64,000 nt of DNA. It comes from PALSA-1003 sp963791945 (GTDB lineage Bacteria; Pseudomonadota; Gammaproteobacteria; Burkholderiales; Casimicrobiaceae). The notes under the pieces were generated by a model. That model searched no databases. It was not told the origin of the DNA and saw only the letters and a list, made by a program, of their open reading frames with translations. The stretch lies in the NCBI GenBank assembly GCA_963791945.1, contig CAWBUD010000003.1:124001-188000 (forward strand). Direction: 5' to 3'. Positions 41,544-50,282 of the stretch are shown one piece after another. Every line of letters starts with the position of its first letter. Position 1 is the first letter of the stretch. A program made the position numbers and the translations under genes.

Positions 41544-42377
41544 TCAATCCAGGAACCTCCGCGCCAGCACCGCGTAGGTCGTCCTTCGCGTCTGCACGTA
41601 CTCTTCGTCGATCTCTCCGGCATGCACGTTCGTGAAGTCCGTGCGCCTGGCGTCCCACCAGAGGTGCGCCCAGAGATGCACGCTGTACACGCCCGTCGTG
41701 TCCGGATCGTGACCCTCGAGCAGCGTGCGCACGCCGCGCCGCGTAGCCGCGTGCTTGTAGAAACAGGTCTGCGGGACGATGTGGACCGCCTCCGGCATGT
41801 CCGCCCACAGCCGTACCGCTTCCTGGTTCGAGTGGCGGCTCCACGTCCCGTCGAACACCTGCGGCATGCGCTCGAGCCAGCAGCGTACGAAGCTCGAGCC
41901 GGGCTGCGCAATCATCATCGCGTTGCAGAGCGACGGACGCAGCACGCCGTCCGAGCCGGGTAACGGCGCTTCCTCGCCGAGCACGAACGGCTTGTCCAGC
42001 CAGCGCGCCGGGAGCGGCCGGACGAACAAGTTGTCCATGTCGGCGTAGACGCCGCCCTCGTCGAGCAGGATCGAAAGCCGCAGGAAGTCGGCTTCGTGCG
42101 CGTAGGTCCAACCCGCGTCGCGGATGAGGCGGCCTTCGTCGGACGTTTCGTAGCGCCCGACATCGGGGATCGCGTTGGCCGCCGGGACGCTCCGCAACGC
42201 GAGGTGCGGCCTGATGCGGTCCCACAGCGGCCCGTAGGGTTCGTGGCGATAGTGGAAGCAGATCGCACGCGGCCGGTTCACCCGCCGGCACGATTCGAGG
42301 CAGAGGTAGTGCACCAGGTGCAGCGGCTCGCGCTGCGGCGCGAGCCCGAAGACGAAATGGAACGTCGCGTCAGCCAC
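41544..42377 (-). CDS. DXD-type glycosyltransferase (capsular polysaccharide synthesis / GT32-like)
   Basis: 277 residues from the GTG at 42377, overlapping the upstream gene stop by 8 bp. Core: AHEADFLRLSILLDEGGVYADMDNLFVRPLP at about 88-118, with the DxD motif ADMD, as in OCH1/Gly_transf_sug enzymes. Upstream FHFVFGLAPQREPLHLVHYLCLESCRRVNRP is typical of this group's first strands. Soluble; sugar unknown. Confidence 0.85.
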   Translation of the reverse strand: MADATFHFVFGLAPQREPLHLVHYLCLESCRRVNRPRAICFHYRHEPYGPLWDRIRPHLALRSVPAANAIPDVGRYETSDEGRLIRDAGWTYAHEADFLRLSILLDEGGVYADMDNLFVRPLPARWLDKPFVLGEEAPLPGSDGVLRPSLCNAMMIAQPGSSFVRCWLERMPQVFDGTWSRHSNQEAVRLWADMPEAVHIVPQTCFYKHAATRRGVRTLLEGHDPDTTGVYSVHLWAHLWWDARRTDFTNVHAGEIDEEYVQTRRTTYAVLARRFLD

Positions 42378-43569
42378 CGATCGCCGCCAGGAGTTGCCGC
42401 GCGACGACCGGCTCGGCGAACCGATTCGTGATTTCCTCCCGCACGCGCTCGGCCGCTTCGAACAGCGCCGCATCTCGCGCGACAGCCGCGTGCATCAATT
42501 GCACGCAGTGCCCGCGATCGGGCTCCGCCCAGAGCTGATTCGGCTGGTACGAAGCATGCGGCAACCACCCGCTGACGCGCGTCATCCGATGCCGGATGAG
42601 CCCCGGATAGTCCTCGCCGAGATAGTCGAGGTGGCCGCCCCAGCCGGTGACGAGCACGGGCTTGCCCAGCGCGGCCGCGTCGAACGCGCCCATGCCCCAG
42701 CCCTCGCCGTGCGTCAGCGACACGTAGCAGTCGCCGATCGCGTGAATGGCGTCGATAGTGCGCCCGCTGATGTCGTCGGCGGCGATCACGGCGAAATTCG
42801 CGTCGGCCCGTCCCGTCCGCCTTGCCGCCGCGTCGATGATCTCCCGCAGCGGCCCTTCGACCGCGACGCCACCGCGCTCTGCGGCATTGCTGACCGCGGC
42901 CGAAGTCTTGATGAGCAGTGTCACGCGATCGTCGGTGCGAAAGGCTTCCGCGAAGGCGCTCGCAAGATCGCCCAGCGCCTTGCGCGGGTCCCATGCGCCG
43001 ATGCTGTAGAAGACGAAATGATCGTCGGGGATGCGCAAGCGCAAGCGCAGCGGGACCGCATCGTTGCGCGCTGCGGCGCTCCACGCATGCCGGCGAATAT
43101 GCGGGACGACGTAGACCGGTCGAAGGACGCCGCCGCGGCGGAAAAGCTCGGCGTTCATTCGTGACGGAACCGCGACTGCGTCCATCGCGTTCAGGAGCGA
43201 TGGCCAATGCCTCGGAATCGTGTCGGTTTCCCACACAGTATATCCCAGCCTGCGCTTGCCCGGTTCGACGAATCGGGGCCAGTGCTCGGGGACCGTATGC
43301 AGAACGACCGTATCGTAATCGATCGGCTGCGTCGTCGCGGCGATCAACGCCTGAAGGTCCGCAAGCGCCGCATCTTTCTCGGCCGCGCTCGCGAGCGGCA
43401 GCGTCGGCAGTCCATCCGCGGGCCGCCACAGATGGGGTTCGCCGCCGAGAAACCACGGCTGCCACCACACCGGCACGCCGGCGTTGTGAAGAGCGCGGAC
43501 ATAGGCGACACCCGCGAGCCCGTAGCCGCTCGCGTTGGGGTAAGCGATATACTTGACGCCGATCGTCAT
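42370..43569 (-). CDS. Family 1 (GT-B) glycosyltransferase
   Basis: 399 residues. N-terminal domain MTIGVKYIAYPNASGYGLAGVAYVRALHNAGVPV; C-terminal donor domain with FVFYSIGAWDPRKALGDLASAFAEAF, CYVSLTHGEGWGMGAFDAAALGKPVLVTGWGGHLDYL containing the E-x7-E-like nucleotide-sugar site. Stop overlaps the next gene by 8 bp. Starts only 11 bp from the divergent gene at 43581. Confidence 0.9.
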   Translation of the reverse strand: MTIGVKYIAYPNASGYGLAGVAYVRALHNAGVPVWWQPWFLGGEPHLWRPADGLPTLPLASAAEKDAALADLQALIAATTQPIDYDTVVLHTVPEHWPRFVEPGKRRLGYTVWETDTIPRHWPSLLNAMDAVAVPSRMNAELFRRGGVLRPVYVVPHIRRHAWSAAARNDAVPLRLRLRIPDDHFVFYSIGAWDPRKALGDLASAFAEAFRTDDRVTLLIKTSAAVSNAAERGGVAVEGPLREIIDAAARRTGRADANFAVIAADDISGRTIDAIHAIGDCYVSLTHGEGWGMGAFDAAALGKPVLVTGWGGHLDYLGEDYPGLIRHRMTRVSGWLPHASYQPNQLWAEPDRGHCVQLMHAAVARDAALFEAAERVREEITNRFAEPVVARQLLAAIGG

Positions 43570-43580
43570 CGCGCGCGAAC

Positions 43581-44222
43581 GTGGCCGAGAACGTCAACCT
43601 GATGATTGGCACGCCGGCCTACGCCGGCCAGGTGCACGTCGACTACGTGAGCGCGCTGCTCGTCTTCCAGCGCGAGCGCATTCCTTTCACGCTGATGACC
43701 ATCGGCAACGAGAGCCTCATCACCCGCGCCCGCAACACGATCATCTCGGCGTTCCACGAGCGCCGCGACTTCACGCATCTTCTGTTTCTCGACGGCGACG
43801 TGCACCTCCCGCACGAGGGCCTCGCGCGCATGCTCGGACATCGGATGGACGTCGTCGCAGCGCCGGTAGCGCTGAAAGGCGTGGCGCCCGACGGCGGGCG
43901 CCTGTTCAATGTCGGCCGGACGATCGGCGAGGAGGGTCCGCTGCTCGTGGTCGACCGCGTGGGAACTGCCGCGCTGCTTCTTTCGCGGGCCGCGGCGGAC
44001 GCGCTCGTCGCGGAGGCTCGCGCCGCGCAGCGCATATACGAGCTCAGCGCGCTCGCGCAAGGTAGCGGCGCGATTCAATACGACGTGTTCCGGGTAGGTG
44101 TGGTCGACGGCGAATACCTGTCGGAGGATTTCTGGGTTTGCCATGCCCTGCGCCGGCTCGGCTTTCGCGTTCACGTCGATCCGACAGTGGTGACTCGCCA
44201 TAACGGCATGGTGGCACTATAG
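43581..44222 (+). CDS. GT-A-like glycosyltransferase of unknown specificity
   Basis: 213 residues, GTG start. NVNLMIGTPAYAGQVHVDYVSALLVFQRERIPFTLMTIGNESLITRARNTIISAFHE, then FTHLLFLDGDVHLPHEGLARMLGH with a DGD metal motif, and YLSEDFWVCHALRRLGFRVHVDPTVVTRHNG. It resembles small glycosyltransferase-like proteins found in phages and bacterial surface-glycan islands. Role inferred from fold. Confidence 0.75.
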   Translation: MAENVNLMIGTPAYAGQVHVDYVSALLVFQRERIPFTLMTIGNESLITRARNTIISAFHERRDFTHLLFLDGDVHLPHEGLARMLGHRMDVVAAPVALKGVAPDGGRLFNVGRTIGEEGPLLVVDRVGTAALLLSRAAADALVAEARAAQRIYELSALAQGSGAIQYDVFRVGVVDGEYLSEDFWVCHALRRLGFRVHVDPTVVTRHNGMVAL

Positions 44223-44238
44223 GGCGGGGCTGATAAGG

Positions 44239-45990
44239 TCATCGTCGAGGGCGCAGCCGCCAGGCCAGCCAGGAGAGCAGGCCTGACAAGAGCGCCAGCG
44301 CCACCCCGCCCGGGCCGGGCACCGGCGTCGGCGCTCCGCGCCCGGGGTTTTTGCCGGCCTTCGGGCTTTCGTAGGCGCCGATGTCGACGCGGTGGTTGCG
44401 CACGCGCTTGAACGGCGGCCCGCGCTGGTCGAACGCGAGCCCGGAGAACGCCGGATCGCCCGCGTCGATGGCGGGATCCGGAACGGCGGTGAGCAAGGCG
44501 TGAGTCCGCGTCAGCCCACCGTTGCCCTGCAGCGGCCCGAGCCAGCCGCCCGCGCCGAACGGCGGCGGCACCGCGCCGTCGGTGACGTTGCCCGTGCCGA
44601 CGAGCGTCACGGTGCCCGACGCACCGATCACGTTGTACGACATGTTCCACGGCAGCACGCCGCCGACGATCTGCTCTTCGCTCGATACGATGTCCGTGGG
44701 CTGGTTGCCCGCGATGATCGTGTCGACCGTGGCAACCACGTTGGCCGGCGTGATCAGCGAGCCGAAATAGGTGTTCTCGACCATGACGCCGCCGCCGCGG
44801 AACGAGGCTCGGTTGTTCGCCACCGTCGTGTTCGAAAGCGAAAGTACGCCCGCGCTGCCGATGCCGCGCGCATAGATGCCGCCGCCGCGTATCGTCGCCT
44901 TGTTGCCGCTCAGCGTCGAATTGACGGCGTCGAAGCGGGTTCCGGGGCCGAACAGGCGAACGCCCCCGCCCTCACCCGAAACTCCCGTCACCTGGTTGCC
45001 CGACAACGTCGAATCGAGCACCGCGACGTCGGCGAGATCGACCTCGACGGCGCCTCCGCCGGATGCGCCATTTCCGTCGATGGTCGTGCGGGTAAACGTC
45101 ACCTGGGCGCTCGCTCCCGCAACGTACGCGCCACCGCCGAACTGCGACGCTCCGTTGGTGGCGACGACGCTGTCGGTAACGGTTATGGTCGTGCCCGCGC
45201 CCCCGCTGTTGTCGATTAACGCAAGGCCGCCGCCGTGCGCCGTCGCCATATTGGACTGGAGCGTGCACGCGGTCAGCGTCACCGTCGCCCCCGGCGGTCC
45301 GCCGAAGACCGCGAGCCCGCCGCCCCGGCCTCCGACGGCGCGATTGCCGCTGAGCGTGACGTCGGTGAGCTGCAGCGATAGCGCGACGTTGGCCGACTGC
45401 ACGTCGGCGAGGATGCCTCCGCCGTTTCCACCGACGGAGCAATTGGCGATGCTCACTCCACTCAAGTTCGCAGCGGCGACGCCCGCATCGACCTCGATCA
45501 GGCGAAACGAAGTGCTGCCGCACGCCAGCGTGAGCAACCCGGAACCGGGGCCCTGGATGGCCATCGAGCGCTGAATTACAAGCGCGGAGGCGGGAGAAAG
45601 CGGATCCGCGTTGAAAAACGTGAGCGTGCCGATCAGACCCGGCGCGAAATCGACCGTGTCGCCGCTGCCGTAGGCGGCGCTCGCGATGCACGCACCCTGA
45701 GCGGCTCCCGCGTTGATCGAGTCGACCGCGTCGCGCAGCGTGCACTCCGAGCCGCTGCTTTCGGCGAGGGTGGTTACGACGAGCGAGGCTGCCCGGTCAT
45801 CCGTGGACCCCAGCGTGCCGGCGGCGACGATGGCGGCGGCGAGCGGCTTGAGCCGCCAGCTCGAGATCAAGGTCGTTGCGCCCGTCGTGCGGTCCAATCG
45901 ATGCCTTGTCAGGATCCTTGTCGTGCAGTGAGCTCGCCCTGGGAACGCGGCAGCCGGCGCGATTGTAGGGACGGTACAGTGAAGCGTCAA
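44239..45990 (-). CDS. Exported right-handed beta-helix-like protein with CSLREA-type N-terminus and C-terminal sorting anchor
   Basis: Up to 583 residues. After a signal-like stretch (LKPLAAAIVAAGTLGS, about 47-62) comes LVVTTLAESSGSECTLRDAVDSINAG, the CSLREA pattern. The middle has many repeats with GNGGGI, SGNRAVGGRGGG, LDSTLSGNQ, VNSTLSGNKATIRGGGIYARG and TTVANNRA, typical of parallel beta-helix choice-of-anchor proteins. The C-terminus PVPGPGGVALALLSGLLSWLAWRLRPRR is a PEP/IPTL-CTERM-like tripartite anchor (Pro-rich motif, helix, basic tail). The start is uncertain; a TTG at 45870 just before the signal peptide is an alternative. Probably a cell-surface protein. Confidence 0.75.
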   Translation of the reverse strand: MTLHCTVPTIAPAAAFPGRAHCTTRILTRHRLDRTTGATTLISSWRLKPLAAAIVAAGTLGSTDDRAASLVVTTLAESSGSECTLRDAVDSINAGAAQGACIASAAYGSGDTVDFAPGLIGTLTFFNADPLSPASALVIQRSMAIQGPGSGLLTLACGSTSFRLIEVDAGVAAANLSGVSIANCSVGGNGGGILADVQSANVALSLQLTDVTLSGNRAVGGRGGGLAVFGGPPGATVTLTACTLQSNMATAHGGGLALIDNSGGAGTTITVTDSVVATNGASQFGGGAYVAGASAQVTFTRTTIDGNGASGGGAVEVDLADVAVLDSTLSGNQVTGVSGEGGGVRLFGPGTRFDAVNSTLSGNKATIRGGGIYARGIGSAGVLSLSNTTVANNRASFRGGGVMVENTYFGSLITPANVVATVDTIIAGNQPTDIVSSEEQIVGGVLPWNMSYNVIGASGTVTLVGTGNVTDGAVPPPFGAGGWLGPLQGNGGLTRTHALLTAVPDPAIDAGDPAFSGLAFDQRGPPFKRVRNHRVDIGAYESPKAGKNPGRGAPTPVPGPGGVALALLSGLLSWLAWRLRPRR

Positions 45991-46015
45991 CCCGGGACGC
46001 CGCTACAATGCGCGC

Positions 46016-46405
46016 ATGCGCCCGTTCCTTTCCTCGCTTGTCCGCCGCGCCGCCGGAGCTCTCCTCGTCGCAGCGATTGCGGCAGTCGCCCCGTCGAGCA
46101 TCGCTCGCGAGACGGTACCGGCGACCGTCAGCGCCGCTGCGCTCCCGATCGACGCGCGAACCACGCTCTCCACCATCCGCGCCGGGGGACCTTTTCCGTA
46201 TCCGCGCGACGGCGTCGTGTTCAACAACCGCGAGCACCTGCTGCCGGCGAAGCCGCACGGCTACTACCGCGAGTACACCGTGCCCACCCCGCACGCGCGA
46301 AGCCGGGGCGCCCGACGGATCGTTTGCGGAGGGCCTGTTTCTACGCTGTCCGAGTGCTACTATTCCGACGACCACTACCAGTCGTTCCGGAAAATCCAGC
46401 CATGA
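46016..46405 (+). CDS. Exported guanyl-specific ribonuclease (RNase Sa/T1-type)
   Basis: 129 residues. Signal peptide (about 1-30, FLSSLVRRAAGALLVAAIAAVAPSSIA) and a mature domain like Streptomyces RNase Sa: LSTIRAGGPFPYPRDGVVFNNREHLLP, then YYREYTVPTP and RRIVCGG, YYSDDHYQSF. The catalytic triad aligns as Glu86, Arg100 or Arg101 and His120; Cys104 and Cys114 may form a disulfide. Secreted RNase cleaving after guanine. The following gene encodes its barstar-type inhibitor with a 4-bp overlap. Confidence 0.9.
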   Translation: MRPFLSSLVRRAAGALLVAAIAAVAPSSIARETVPATVSAAALPIDARTTLSTIRAGGPFPYPRDGVVFNNREHLLPAKPHGYYREYTVPTPHARSRGARRIVCGGPVSTLSECYYSDDHYQSFRKIQP

Positions 46406-46791
46406 AGATCCCGGATCTCGCCGTCGTCACGGACGCGGGCGTGCACGAATGGGCGGGCCCGCCCGAAGCGCTCAAGAGCGCAGCCAGCGCAGCCAAGCTC
46501 AAATGCTGCGTGGTCGACCTCCAGGGCGTTGGCGGCAAGGGACCGCTGTTGAGCGCCCTGGAGAAGGGCCTGAAGCTTCCGGAGCATTTCGGCGCCAACT
46601 GGGACGCGCTGGCCGATTGCCTCGAGGACGACGACTGGCTCGGCAGTCACGGTATTGCCATCCTGCTCAAGCACGCGGCGGGCTACCGGAAATCGTATCG
46701 GGTCGACTGGGAGACGCTGACCGACATCCTTTCCGAGGCGTCCGAGTATTGGCAGGAGCGGCACAAGCCGTTCTGGGTCTTCGTGTCGTGA
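46402..46791 (+). CDS. Barstar-family ribonuclease inhibitor
   Basis: 129 residues, cytosolic. Barstar fold: CCVVDLQGVGGKGPLLSALEKGLKLPEHFGANWDALADCLEDDDWL, with the hallmark FGANWDALADCL at about 63-74, and a C-terminal strand KPFWVFV. It would protect the cell from RNase before export. The start overlaps the RNase stop (ATGA), so the two are made together. The N-terminal 30 residues are an extra segment compared with Bacillus barstar. Confidence 0.92.
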   Translation: MKIPDLAVVTDAGVHEWAGPPEALKSAASAAKLKCCVVDLQGVGGKGPLLSALEKGLKLPEHFGANWDALADCLEDDDWLGSHGIAILLKHAAGYRKSYRVDWETLTDILSEASEYWQERHKPFWVFVS

Positions 46792-46855
46792 CGATCACTG
46801 CCGCGCATGCGTCGCCGACGAGCGAGCACTCGGGCCGCGGCACCTAGGCGGTTCG

Positions 46856-47317
46856 TTGCCGAACAAGATTCCGATTTCGACGCTGGTCATCGTGCACACG
46901 CCCGATCTTCGCGTGCTGCTTCTCGAACGCGCGGACTATCCGCAGCAATGGCAGTCCGTGACCGGCAGTCAGGAAGAGGGCGAGAGTCTCGAAGAGACGG
47001 CCCGGAGAGAGCTGCGCGAAGAGACCGGTATCGATGCCGCTGCCTTCGGCGGCGTCGTCGATTGGGGGCAGCAGAATGTCTACGAGATCTTTCCGCGCTG
47101 GCGCCATCGCTACCCGCCCGGGACCACGCACAACACCGAGCATGTCTTCGCTCTCGAGGTGCCCAAGCCGGTCGCCGTCACGGTCAACCCGCAAGAGCAC
47201 GTGCGCTACGAGTGGTTGCCCTGGGAGGAAGCGGCGCCGAAATGCTTCTCCTGGTCCAACCGGGCGGCGATCGAAGAACTCCCGCGCCGCGCAGCGGTCT
47301 CGATGAGAAGGTCATGA
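46856..47317 (+). CDS. nudB: Nudix hydrolase, dihydroneopterin triphosphate/dATP pyrophosphatase (NudB-like)
   Basis: 153 residues, TTG start. Complete Nudix box at 37-59: G(x5)E(x7)REL-EETGI in GSQEEGESLEETARRELREE followed by TGI. The VQWQSVTG-like QWQSVTGS and the C-terminal NPQEHVRYEWLPWEEAAPKCFSWSNRAAI match NudB, which acts in folate synthesis. In related genomes it follows aspS directly; here 7 kb of accessory genes intervene. Confidence 0.9.
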   Translation: MPNKIPISTLVIVHTPDLRVLLLERADYPQQWQSVTGSQEEGESLEETARRELREETGIDAAAFGGVVDWGQQNVYEIFPRWRHRYPPGTTHNTEHVFALEVPKPVAVTVNPQEHVRYEWLPWEEAAPKCFSWSNRAAIEELPRRAAVSMRRS

Positions 47318-48054
47318 ACCCCCTTGATCGGATGCCCGTCGCCTGCCGGTACGCGCTGTCCGCCCTGGCGTTTCTTGCCGCGAACGCCGGGGCGCAGGTG
47401 CACCCGCCAGGGGCGCTGCCGCCTTCGGTAACCGTCACCGCGGTCGTGACGACGACCGTACCCAACGATCGGCTGCAGGCGTGGCTGCGTGCGGAAGCCG
47501 AGGACGTGAACCCCGCCACGGCGGCGAGCCAGACCAATGCGCTGATCGCCAAGGCGCTGGCCGAAGCGAAGCTCCACCCCGCGGTCAAGGTCGCGACGGC
47601 GGGCTATTCGACCCAGCAGATCGCGGAGAAGGGAAAGCCGACGCGCTGGCGTGTCACACAATCGATCACCCTTGATTCGAGCGACTTCACCCAGGCCGCG
47701 TCGCTCATGTCCCGGCTTCAGGATCAGGACGGCCTGCTCCTGTCGAACATGGGCTTTTCGCTCTCGGACAAGGTGCGGCGAGAAGCCGAAGACAGCGTGA
47801 CCGATCAGGCGATCAAGGGCTGGCAGGCCCGCGCGCAGCAGGCAGCGCAGGGGCTCGGGTTCGGCGCGTGGCGCGTCGGTCACGTCGTCGTGCAGACCAC
47901 GGGGGGTGGTCCTGTCTATCCGCAGATGCGCGCGCAGGCCATGGGCATGGCTGCCGGTGCTGCGCCGGTGACGGTCGAGGCCGGAACGACCGAAGTAGCG
48001 GTCACCGTGTCTGGCGACGCGGTGCTCGACCAATCCCAGCCGCCGACGCGCTAG
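47314..48054 (+). CDS. SIMPL-domain (DUF541) periplasmic protein
   Basis: 246 residues. Signal peptide MPVACRYALSALAFLAANAGAQ (cleavage near residue 28), then the SIMPL fold: SVTVTAVVTTTVPNDRLQAWLRAEAEDVNPATAASQTNALIAKALAEAKLHPAVKVATAGYSTQQ, and the C-terminal strand VTVEAGTTEVAVTVSGDAVL. Related to YggE/BP26, of uncertain function. Overlaps nudB by 4 bp. Confidence 0.88.
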   Translation: MNPLDRMPVACRYALSALAFLAANAGAQVHPPGALPPSVTVTAVVTTTVPNDRLQAWLRAEAEDVNPATAASQTNALIAKALAEAKLHPAVKVATAGYSTQQIAEKGKPTRWRVTQSITLDSSDFTQAASLMSRLQDQDGLLLSNMGFSLSDKVRREAEDSVTDQAIKGWQARAQQAAQGLGFGAWRVGHVVVQTTGGGPVYPQMRAQAMGMAAGAAPVTVEAGTTEVAVTVSGDAVLDQSQPPTR

Positions 48055-48055
48055 C

Positions 48056-48073
48056 GCGTAGCCCGGGCTACGC
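48056..48073. repeat. Short palindrome between convergent genes
   Basis: GCGTAGCCCGGGCTACGC, a perfect 18-bp palindrome lying just after the SIMPL gene and 22 bp before the fumC stop. It is the minimal form of the GTAGCCCGGG repeat family and a possible bidirectional terminator. Confidence 0.55.
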
Positions 48074-48094
48074 ACTACCGCTGCGCAACTACCG

Positions 48095-49492
48095 TCAGCC
48101 TGGCCCGATCATCTTCTCGGGCCGCACCCAGGCGTCGAAGTCCTTCTCGGTGACGTAGCCGAGCGCGAGCGCAGCTTCCTTGAGCGTCGTGCCTTCGCGA
48201 TGCGCCTTCTTTGCGATCGCGGCGGCCTTGTCGTAGCCGATGTGGGGATTGAGCGCGGTCACCAGCATCAGCGAGCGCTGCAGGAGCTCGTCGATGCGCT
48301 TGCGATTCGGCTCGATGCCGCGCGCGCAATGCACATCGAAGCTCTTCATCCCGTCGGCGAGGAGCCGGATGCTCTGCAGGACGTTGTGGATGATGAGCGG
48401 CCGGAAGACGTTGAGCTCGAAGGTTCCCGACGCACCGCCGACGCCGACCGCCACGTCGTTGCCGAGCACCTGCGTGCCGAGCATCGTCACCGCCTCGCAC
48501 TGCGTCGGATTGACCTTGCCCGGCATGATGGAGCTTCCCGGCTCGTTTTCGGGGATCGTGATCTCGCCCAGGCCCGATCGCGGTCCGCTCGCCAGCCAGC
48601 GCACGTCGTTTGCGATCTTGATCAACGCCGCGGCCAGCGCCTTCAGCGCGCCGTGGAGATTGACCAGCGCGTCGGCAGCCGCCATCGCCTCGAACTTGTT
48701 GGGGGCGGAGACGAACGGCAACCCGGTGTAGGCCGCAATATCGGCGGTGACGCGTGCGCCGAATTCCGGATGCGTGTTGAGTCCGGTGCCGACCGCAGTG
48801 CCGCCCTGCGCCAGCTCGAAGACATGCGGCAGCGCCGCTTCAATGTGCGCTTTCGCGTGCTCTAGCTGAGCGGCGTAGCCGGAAAACTCCTGGCCGAGCG
48901 AGAGCGGTGTCGCGTCCTGGAGATGCGTGCGGCCGATCTTGACGATGTCGGCGAACGCCGCGGCTTTGCCGGCGAGCGTCGCGCGCAGCTCAGTCAGCGC
49001 GGGCAGGAGATCGCGCGACACGGTTTCCGCGGCGGCGACGTTCATCGCCGTCGGAAACACGTCGTTCGACGACTGCCCGCGGTTGACGTCGTCGTTCGGA
49101 TGCACGAGCCGGCCGTCGCCGCGCGGCCCGCCGAGGATTTCCGAGGCCCGGTTGGCGAGCACCTCGTTCACGTTCATGTTGGTTTGGGTTCCGGATCCGG
49201 TCTGCCAGATCGCAAGCGGAAATTCATCGGGATGCTTGCCCGCAAGCGCCTCGTCGGCTGCGGCGATGATCGCCTCCGCCTTCGCCTTGTCGATCGTGCC
49301 CAGCGCGATGTTCACCCGCGCTGCGCTGCGCTTGACGATGAGGAGCGCCCTTATCAGCGCCGGCGGCATCTTCTCCGTGGAAATGCGGAAGTGCTCGAGC
49401 GAGCGTTGGGTCTGCGCGCCCCACAACCGGTCCGACGGGACTTCGATCGGACCGAAGGTGTCGCGCTCGGCGCGTGTCGGAGATGAGCTCAT
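48095..49492 (-). CDS. fumC: Fumarate hydratase class II
   Basis: 465 residues, a normal length. Converts fumarate and malate in the TCA cycle. Seen: IWQTGSGTQTNMNVNEVLANRA near 95-116, GRTHLQDATPLSLGQEF near 186-202 and the fumarase/aspartase signature GSSIMPGKVNP near 317-327. Oxygen-stable, iron-free type. Divided from upstream genes by a 190-bp gap. Confidence 0.97.
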   Translation of the reverse strand: MSSSPTRAERDTFGPIEVPSDRLWGAQTQRSLEHFRISTEKMPPALIRALLIVKRSAARVNIALGTIDKAKAEAIIAAADEALAGKHPDEFPLAIWQTGSGTQTNMNVNEVLANRASEILGGPRGDGRLVHPNDDVNRGQSSNDVFPTAMNVAAAETVSRDLLPALTELRATLAGKAAAFADIVKIGRTHLQDATPLSLGQEFSGYAAQLEHAKAHIEAALPHVFELAQGGTAVGTGLNTHPEFGARVTADIAAYTGLPFVSAPNKFEAMAAADALVNLHGALKALAAALIKIANDVRWLASGPRSGLGEITIPENEPGSSIMPGKVNPTQCEAVTMLGTQVLGNDVAVGVGGASGTFELNVFRPLIIHNVLQSIRLLADGMKSFDVHCARGIEPNRKRIDELLQRSLMLVTALNPHIGYDKAAAIAKKAHREGTTLKEAALALGYVTEKDFDAWVRPEKMIGPG

Positions 49493-49685
49493 CGGAAGAT
49501 CGCGGGACGAGCGCCCGCGCGAAGGATGGTTGGCGTTTCATTGTACAACGTCGGATGCTGAGCCTCTTAGAAGGTCAGCCGACAGCTGGCTCGCGGTCTC
49601 CGACGTCGTCACGCGTGGCCGAGCATCGGCCCACTCGTGCTGACGAGTGCTTGTCCCGCTCCTGTACTGCTGCGGGCACGCTGCA

Positions 49686-50282
49686 TCATCGTCCGGCACG
49701 ATCGAGTGCCCGGATCGCGTCGGCGACATCCTGGCTCAGGCGCGCGAGCGCGCGGCTGTGCGCGGCGGCAAGCTCACCGTAGCTCTTGTCCTGAGTCGGC
49801 TCGCGGACCGTCGTGCGTCCGGTCTGCGTCTTTCCATCGCGAGTCCGACGCACGATCCAAGTAGCATTCAGCGTCGCGGCATCGCCTGGCGCCGATTCGA
49901 AGCCTTGTACTTCGATGGCCACGCGATAATCGGCATTGGCGTTCAGGGACTGCTGGAACTGCGACACGTGCGGCGTGCCGAGCATCCCGACCAGGTTCTC
50001 TGCGACCACGATCGAGATATTGTTCTGCAAGGGCGATGCCCAGCGGTTGAATTCGTCCAGGGTGACTTCGTTCGGGCTCGTGCTCACCACGATCTGGGGA
50101 ACATCGACGATCGTGGGTATCGACACCGGACCGACGACGACACTGATTTCCGCCAGGCTCGCTGGGGATGTCGCGGCAGGCGTCGCCGTGGCACGGCTCA
50201 GGGTGTAGAAGTGCGAGGGCGGAGCGGCGCAGCCATAGCCGAGCGCGGCGCCGAGGTACGCGATGGCGGCGATACGGCGCAT
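49686..50282 (-). CDS. pqiC: PqiC-like outer-membrane lipoprotein of the Pqi lipid-transport system
   Basis: 198 residues. N-terminus MRRIAAIAYLGAALGYGCAAPPSHFYTLS, a lipoprotein signal with Cys18. ABC-type transport auxiliary component domain (DUF330/PqiC): VVVGPVSIPTIVDVPQIVVSTSPNEVTLDEFNRWASPL and SYGELAAAHSRALARLSQDVADAI at the end. Anchors the PqiB needle at the outer membrane. Its start overlaps the pqiB stop by one base. Confidence 0.92.
   Translation of the reverse strand: MRRIAAIAYLGAALGYGCAAPPSHFYTLSRATATPAATSPASLAEISVVVGPVSIPTIVDVPQIVVSTSPNEVTLDEFNRWASPLQNNISIVVAENLVGMLGTPHVSQFQQSLNANADYRVAIEVQGFESAPGDAATLNATWIVRRTRDGKTQTGRTTVREPTQDKSYGELAAAHSRALARLSQDVADAIRALDRAGR

Noticed and set aside
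43581..44222. Phage origin of the glycosyltransferase island
   Set aside because: No phage structural, integrase or lysis genes in the neighbourhood; similarity is to a general fold only.
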